In this document: in pieces, positions 62,201 through 64,000 of the stretch
How the letters are laid out: the number at the start of each line of letters is the position of its first letter
Numbering within the stretch: the first letter of the stretch is position 1
From: Pantoea dispersa
Lineage (GTDB): Bacteria > Pseudomonadota > Gammaproteobacteria > Enterobacterales > Enterobacteriaceae
DNA length: 64,000 nucleotides
Assembly (NCBI RefSeq): GCF_014155765.1
Contig: NZ_SCKT01000001.1
Span: forward strand, 496,001-560,000
Reading direction: 5' to 3'
The notes under the pieces: generated by a model
The model's database searches: none
The model's input: only the letters and a program-made list of their open reading frames with translations
What the model was told of the DNA's origin: nothing
Made by a program: the position numbers and the translations under genes

Positions 62201-64000
62201 TTAGCCCGGCCACAGCCAGTTACGTACTTCCGGCAGGTCTTCACCGTATTCGCGCACATAGCGATGGTGCTCCGCGATGCGCTGCTGCAGGTCGTCGAGC
62301 AATTCAGGATGGCGATCGGCCAGGCCCGGCACATGCAAAATCGCCGCCTGCGCCAGATGATAGCGGTCCAGCTCGTTGAGCACCGTCATATCAAACGGCG
62401 TGGTGGTGGTGCCCTCTTCGTTGAAGCCGTGCACGTGGAAATTGGCGTGATTGCTGCGCTGATAGGTCAGACGATGAATCAGGCTGGGATAGCCATGAAA
62501 GGCGAAAATTACCGGTTTGTCGCGGGTAAACAGCGCATCGAAATCCTCTTCCGACTTGCCGTGCGGGTGCTGCTGCTGCGTCTGCAGCGCCAGCAGATCC
62601 ACCACGTTGACCACGCGAATGCGCAGCGTGGGCAGGTAGTTTCGCAGCAAATCCACCGCCGCCAGCGTCTCCATGGTGGGCACATCGCCAGCACAGGCCA
62701 TCACCACGTCCGGCTCGCCGTCATCGCTCGCCCAGCGCCATTCGCCCATACCCGCCTCGCAGTGGGCAATGGCGCTGTCGATGTCCAGCCACTGCGGTGA
62801 CGGCTGCTTGCCAGCGACAATCACGTTGATGCGATCCCAGGTGCGCAGACAGTGATCGCCCACCCACAGCAGGGTGTTCGCGTCTGGCGGCAGATAAATG
62901 CGCACGATATCCGCCTTTTTGTTCGCCACGTGATCGATAAAACCGGGATCCTGATGGCTGTAACCGTTGTGATCCTGGCGCCAGACATGTGAAGACAACA
63001 GATAGTTGAGCGAGGAGATCGGCTGACGCCAGCCCAGCTTGCGCGTCACCTTCAGCCATTTGGCGTGCTGATTGAACATCGAATCGATGATATGAATAAA
63101 GGCTTCATAGCAGTTAAACAGCCCGTGTCGTCCGGTGAGCAGATAGCCCTCCAGCCAGCCCTGACACTGATGCTCGCTGAGAATTTCCATCACCCGACCG
63201 TCACGCGCCAGCTGCTCATCATACGGTTCGATGTCTGCCATCCAGCTGCGGCTGGTGACGTCAAAGACCGGCGTCAGGCGATTCGAGGCGGTCTCATCTG
63301 GCCCGAACAGACGGAAGTTATCGGCGTTGCGCTGAAAAATCGCGCTGAGGTAGTGGCCGAACTGCTTAGTGGCTTCGCCGCGCTGGCTGCCCGGCGCGCC
63401 GGTGTCGAGCGCAAACTCGCGGATGTCAGGCGTGTTGAGCGTGCGGCGCAGCCGTCCGCCGTTGGCATAGGGTGAGGCGCTCATGCGTTTATCCCCCTGC
63501 GGCGCCAGCGCACGCAGTTCCGGCCTGAGTTTACCCGCCTCGTCAAACAGATCTTCCGGCTGATAGCTGCGCAACCACTGCTCTAACAGCTGACGATGCG
63601 ATGCATCTTCGCGACACGCCGCCACCGGCACCTGGTGCGCGCGCCAGAAATCCTCCACCTTTTTACCGTCCACTTCTTTTGGACCGGTCCAGCCCTTTGG
63701 GCTGCGCAGCACAATCATCGGCCAGCGCGGAATTGTCTGCTGCGCCTGGCCGCTGCGCGCCTGCTGCTGGTACGCAGCAATCTTATCGAACGCATTATCC
63801 AGCGCTGCCGCCATCTGCTGGTGCATGTCGGCCGGCTCGTGCCCGCAGACAAACAGCGGCTCATAACCGTAACCGCTGAACAGCTGCTGCAGATCGTCAT
63901 CACTGCTGCGCCCCAGCAGCGTCGGGTTAGCAATTTTGTAGCCGTTCAGATGCAGAATGGGTAGCACTGCACCATCACGCTGCGGATTGAGGAATTTGAT
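62201..64000 (-). CDS. Phosphoketolase (5' end outside window)
   Basis: 599 codons of the C-terminal part of a thiamine-diphosphate-dependent xylulose-5-phosphate/fructose-6-phosphate phosphoketolase, normally about 790 residues; the frame is open to the window edge. Conserved blocks include [56 protein letters not shown] and [23 protein letters not shown]. It splits sugar phosphates to acetyl phosphate, giving a bypass of glycolysis. An ATG or GTG at 63967 is not the true start. Confidence 0.94.
   Translation of the reverse strand: MKFLNPQRDGAVLPILHLNGYKIANPTLLGRSSDDDLQQLFSGYGYEPLFVCGHEPADMHQQMAAALDNAFDKIAAYQQQARSGQAQQTIPRWPMIVLRSPKGWTGPKEVDGKKVEDFWRAHQVPVAACREDASHRQLLEQWLRSYQPEDLFDEAGKLRPELRALAPQGDKRMSASPYANGGRLRRTLNTPDIREFALDTGAPGSQRGEATKQFGHYLSAIFQRNADNFRLFGPDETASNRLTPVFDVTSRSWMADIEPYDEQLARDGRVMEILSEHQCQGWLEGYLLTGRHGLFNCYEAFIHIIDSMFNQHAKWLKVTRKLGWRQPISSLNYLLSSHVWRQDHNGYSHQDPGFIDHVANKKADIVRIYLPPDANTLLWVGDHCLRTWDRINVIVAGKQPSPQWLDIDSAIAHCEAGMGEWRWASDDGEPDVVMACAGDVPTMETLAAVDLLRNYLPTLRIRVVNVVDLLALQTQQQHPHGKSEEDFDALFTRDKPVIFAFHGYPSLIHRLTYQRSNHANFHVHGFNEEGTTTTPFDMTVLNELDRYHLAQAAILHVPGLADRHPELLDDLQQRIAEHHRYVREYGEDLPEVRNWLWPG

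Overview
The window is a chromosomal segment of an enterobacterium. Gene order and protein sequences follow Escherichia coli closely over long stretches, but several accessory genes, the fused neighbourhoods and the moderately high G+C point to Erwiniaceae, most likely Pantoea or a close relative. The genus is inferred; no rRNA or tRNA gene is present to test it.

Positions 1-7,100 (minus strand) hold the translation block pheT(partial)-pheS-pheM-rplT-rpmI-infC-thrS. Its regulatory signals are visible: the pheM attenuator, the AUU start of infC and the tRNA-like thrS operator. An ERIC repeat lies between rplT and rpmI. Positions 6,300-17,300 follow the E. coli order ydiY, ydiZ, yniA, yniB, hxpB, ydjM, tcyP, osmE, nadE, cho, spy. 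pfkB, the chb-katE block and ves are missing, and a small exported protein gene and a Bcr/CflA efflux gene have been gained. Positions 17,600-23,700 are the arginine succinyltransferase operon astCADBE behind a clear sigma-54 promoter. A general porin and a short inverse autotransporter (YchO type) follow.

Positions 27,400-41,500 are the flagellar master regulator and chemotaxis block, all on the minus strand: flhDC, motAB, cheAW, three tandem chemoreceptor genes, cheRBYZ. Each receptor gene has its own FliA (sigma-28) promoter. The middle receptor carries a frameshift that removes its C-terminal NWETF docking peptide. flhBAE does not follow cheZ. otsBA (trehalose synthesis) lies upstream of flhDC.

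Positions 45,100-62,200 are accessory territory with many single genes and small operons: an orphan umuD with a LexA box, LysR and DeoR regulators, an exported cupin resembling D-lyxose isomerase, a class D beta-lactamase, a glutathione peroxidase beside a decayed glutathione transferase, an HxlR/SDR pair, an XRE-cupin / B3-B4 / DapA-like cluster, a LysR with an AttM-like acyl-homoserine lactonase, a phytase-like esterase, a LuxR-type regulator, a GNAT acetyltransferase, a KGG stress protein, and two small unknown units. The window ends inside a phosphoketolase gene.

Three LexA boxes (ydjM, cho, umuD) tie three genes to the SOS response. Four near-identical CCTCTCCC palindromes each sit 26-45 bases past the stop codon of a minus-strand gene. 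I found no CRISPR array, prophage, intact insertion sequence, rRNA or tRNA gene, and no convincing new defence system. The most interesting leads are the receptor frameshift, the orphan umuD, two small membrane-protein ORFs and the uncharacterised operons near 53 kb and 61 kb.
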